Positions 63,860 through 64,000 of a stretch of 64,000 nt of DNA are shown piece by piece. Position 1 is the stretch's first letter; every line of letters begins with the position of its first letter. Origin of the DNA: Sycobia sp. Sy_11 (taxonomy: Eukaryota > Arthropoda > Insecta > Hymenoptera > Epichrysomallidae); contig JACCIC010000021.1 of the NCBI GenBank assembly GCA_018907035.1, forward strand, positions 2,193,501 to 2,257,500, in the 5' to 3' direction. Below the pieces are notes generated by a model. It made no database searches and had not been told where the DNA came from. It saw nothing but the letters and a program-made list of their open reading frames with translations. Position numbers and translations under genes: made by a program.

Positions 63860-64000
63860 GTAAGTTTATAAAGTAACAGTGCTTATAATATATTGCACAT
63901 GTGTGTATGTATATGTAGCGGTTGAATCCGTGCGCGAAACCGGTAAGCGAAGCGAAACAGGCAGAGCGACTGGTATGTGAGATTACAAATGTATATGTAT

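Overview
The window is nuclear DNA from an animal, most likely an insect. Three spliced protein-coding genes could be read exon by exon, and their proteins match metazoan ATP-citrate synthase, the checkpoint clamp loader Rad17 and NADPH-cytochrome P450 reductase. The non-coding DNA is AT-rich and packed with microsatellites, mainly (TA)n, (TC)n, (CA)n and (TGTA)n. That style is common in hymenopteran genomes, but the order is an inference and nothing here fixes a species.

Layout. Bases 1-6.9 kb are non-coding, with a decayed Tc1/mariner-like transposon (1691-2932) and one copy of a dispersed repeat. At 6.9-7.7 kb lies a CpG-rich, TCAGT-rich stretch ending in a good splice donor, a candidate promoter and first exon for ACLY. 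Bases 7.7-20.5 kb have no gene I can prove; they hold many microsatellites and a possible small secreted-peptide locus at 11.2-11.4 kb. ACLY runs on the + strand from 20,653 to 36,350 (10 coding exons, 1087 residues). Rad17 runs on the - strand from 39,731 to 37,303 (9 exons, 458 residues), tail to tail with ACLY. CPR runs on the - strand from 46,904 to 41,153 (10 exons, 680 residues). All three models keep frame across every junction. From 46.9 to 64 kb I see no confident coding exon: microsatellites, GC-rich islands that may hold the CPR promoter (about 49-50 kb), transposon remnants, one unexplained coding-like patch (about 53.0-53.5 kb) and a possible non-coding first exon at the right edge.

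How the genes relate. ACLY makes cytosolic acetyl-CoA for lipid synthesis and CPR passes NADPH electrons to microsomal P450s; both serve lipid and hormone metabolism, but nothing in the sequence shows co-regulation. Rad17 is a DNA-damage checkpoint protein and looks like a chance neighbour.

The most interesting pattern is a compositional one. The early coding exons of ACLY and CPR are GC-rich at third positions, while the ACLY exons after 34.8 kb, all of Rad17 and the CPR exons below 43.4 kb are AT-rich. The same interval lacks long (TA)n tracts, which occur every few kilobases elsewhere.
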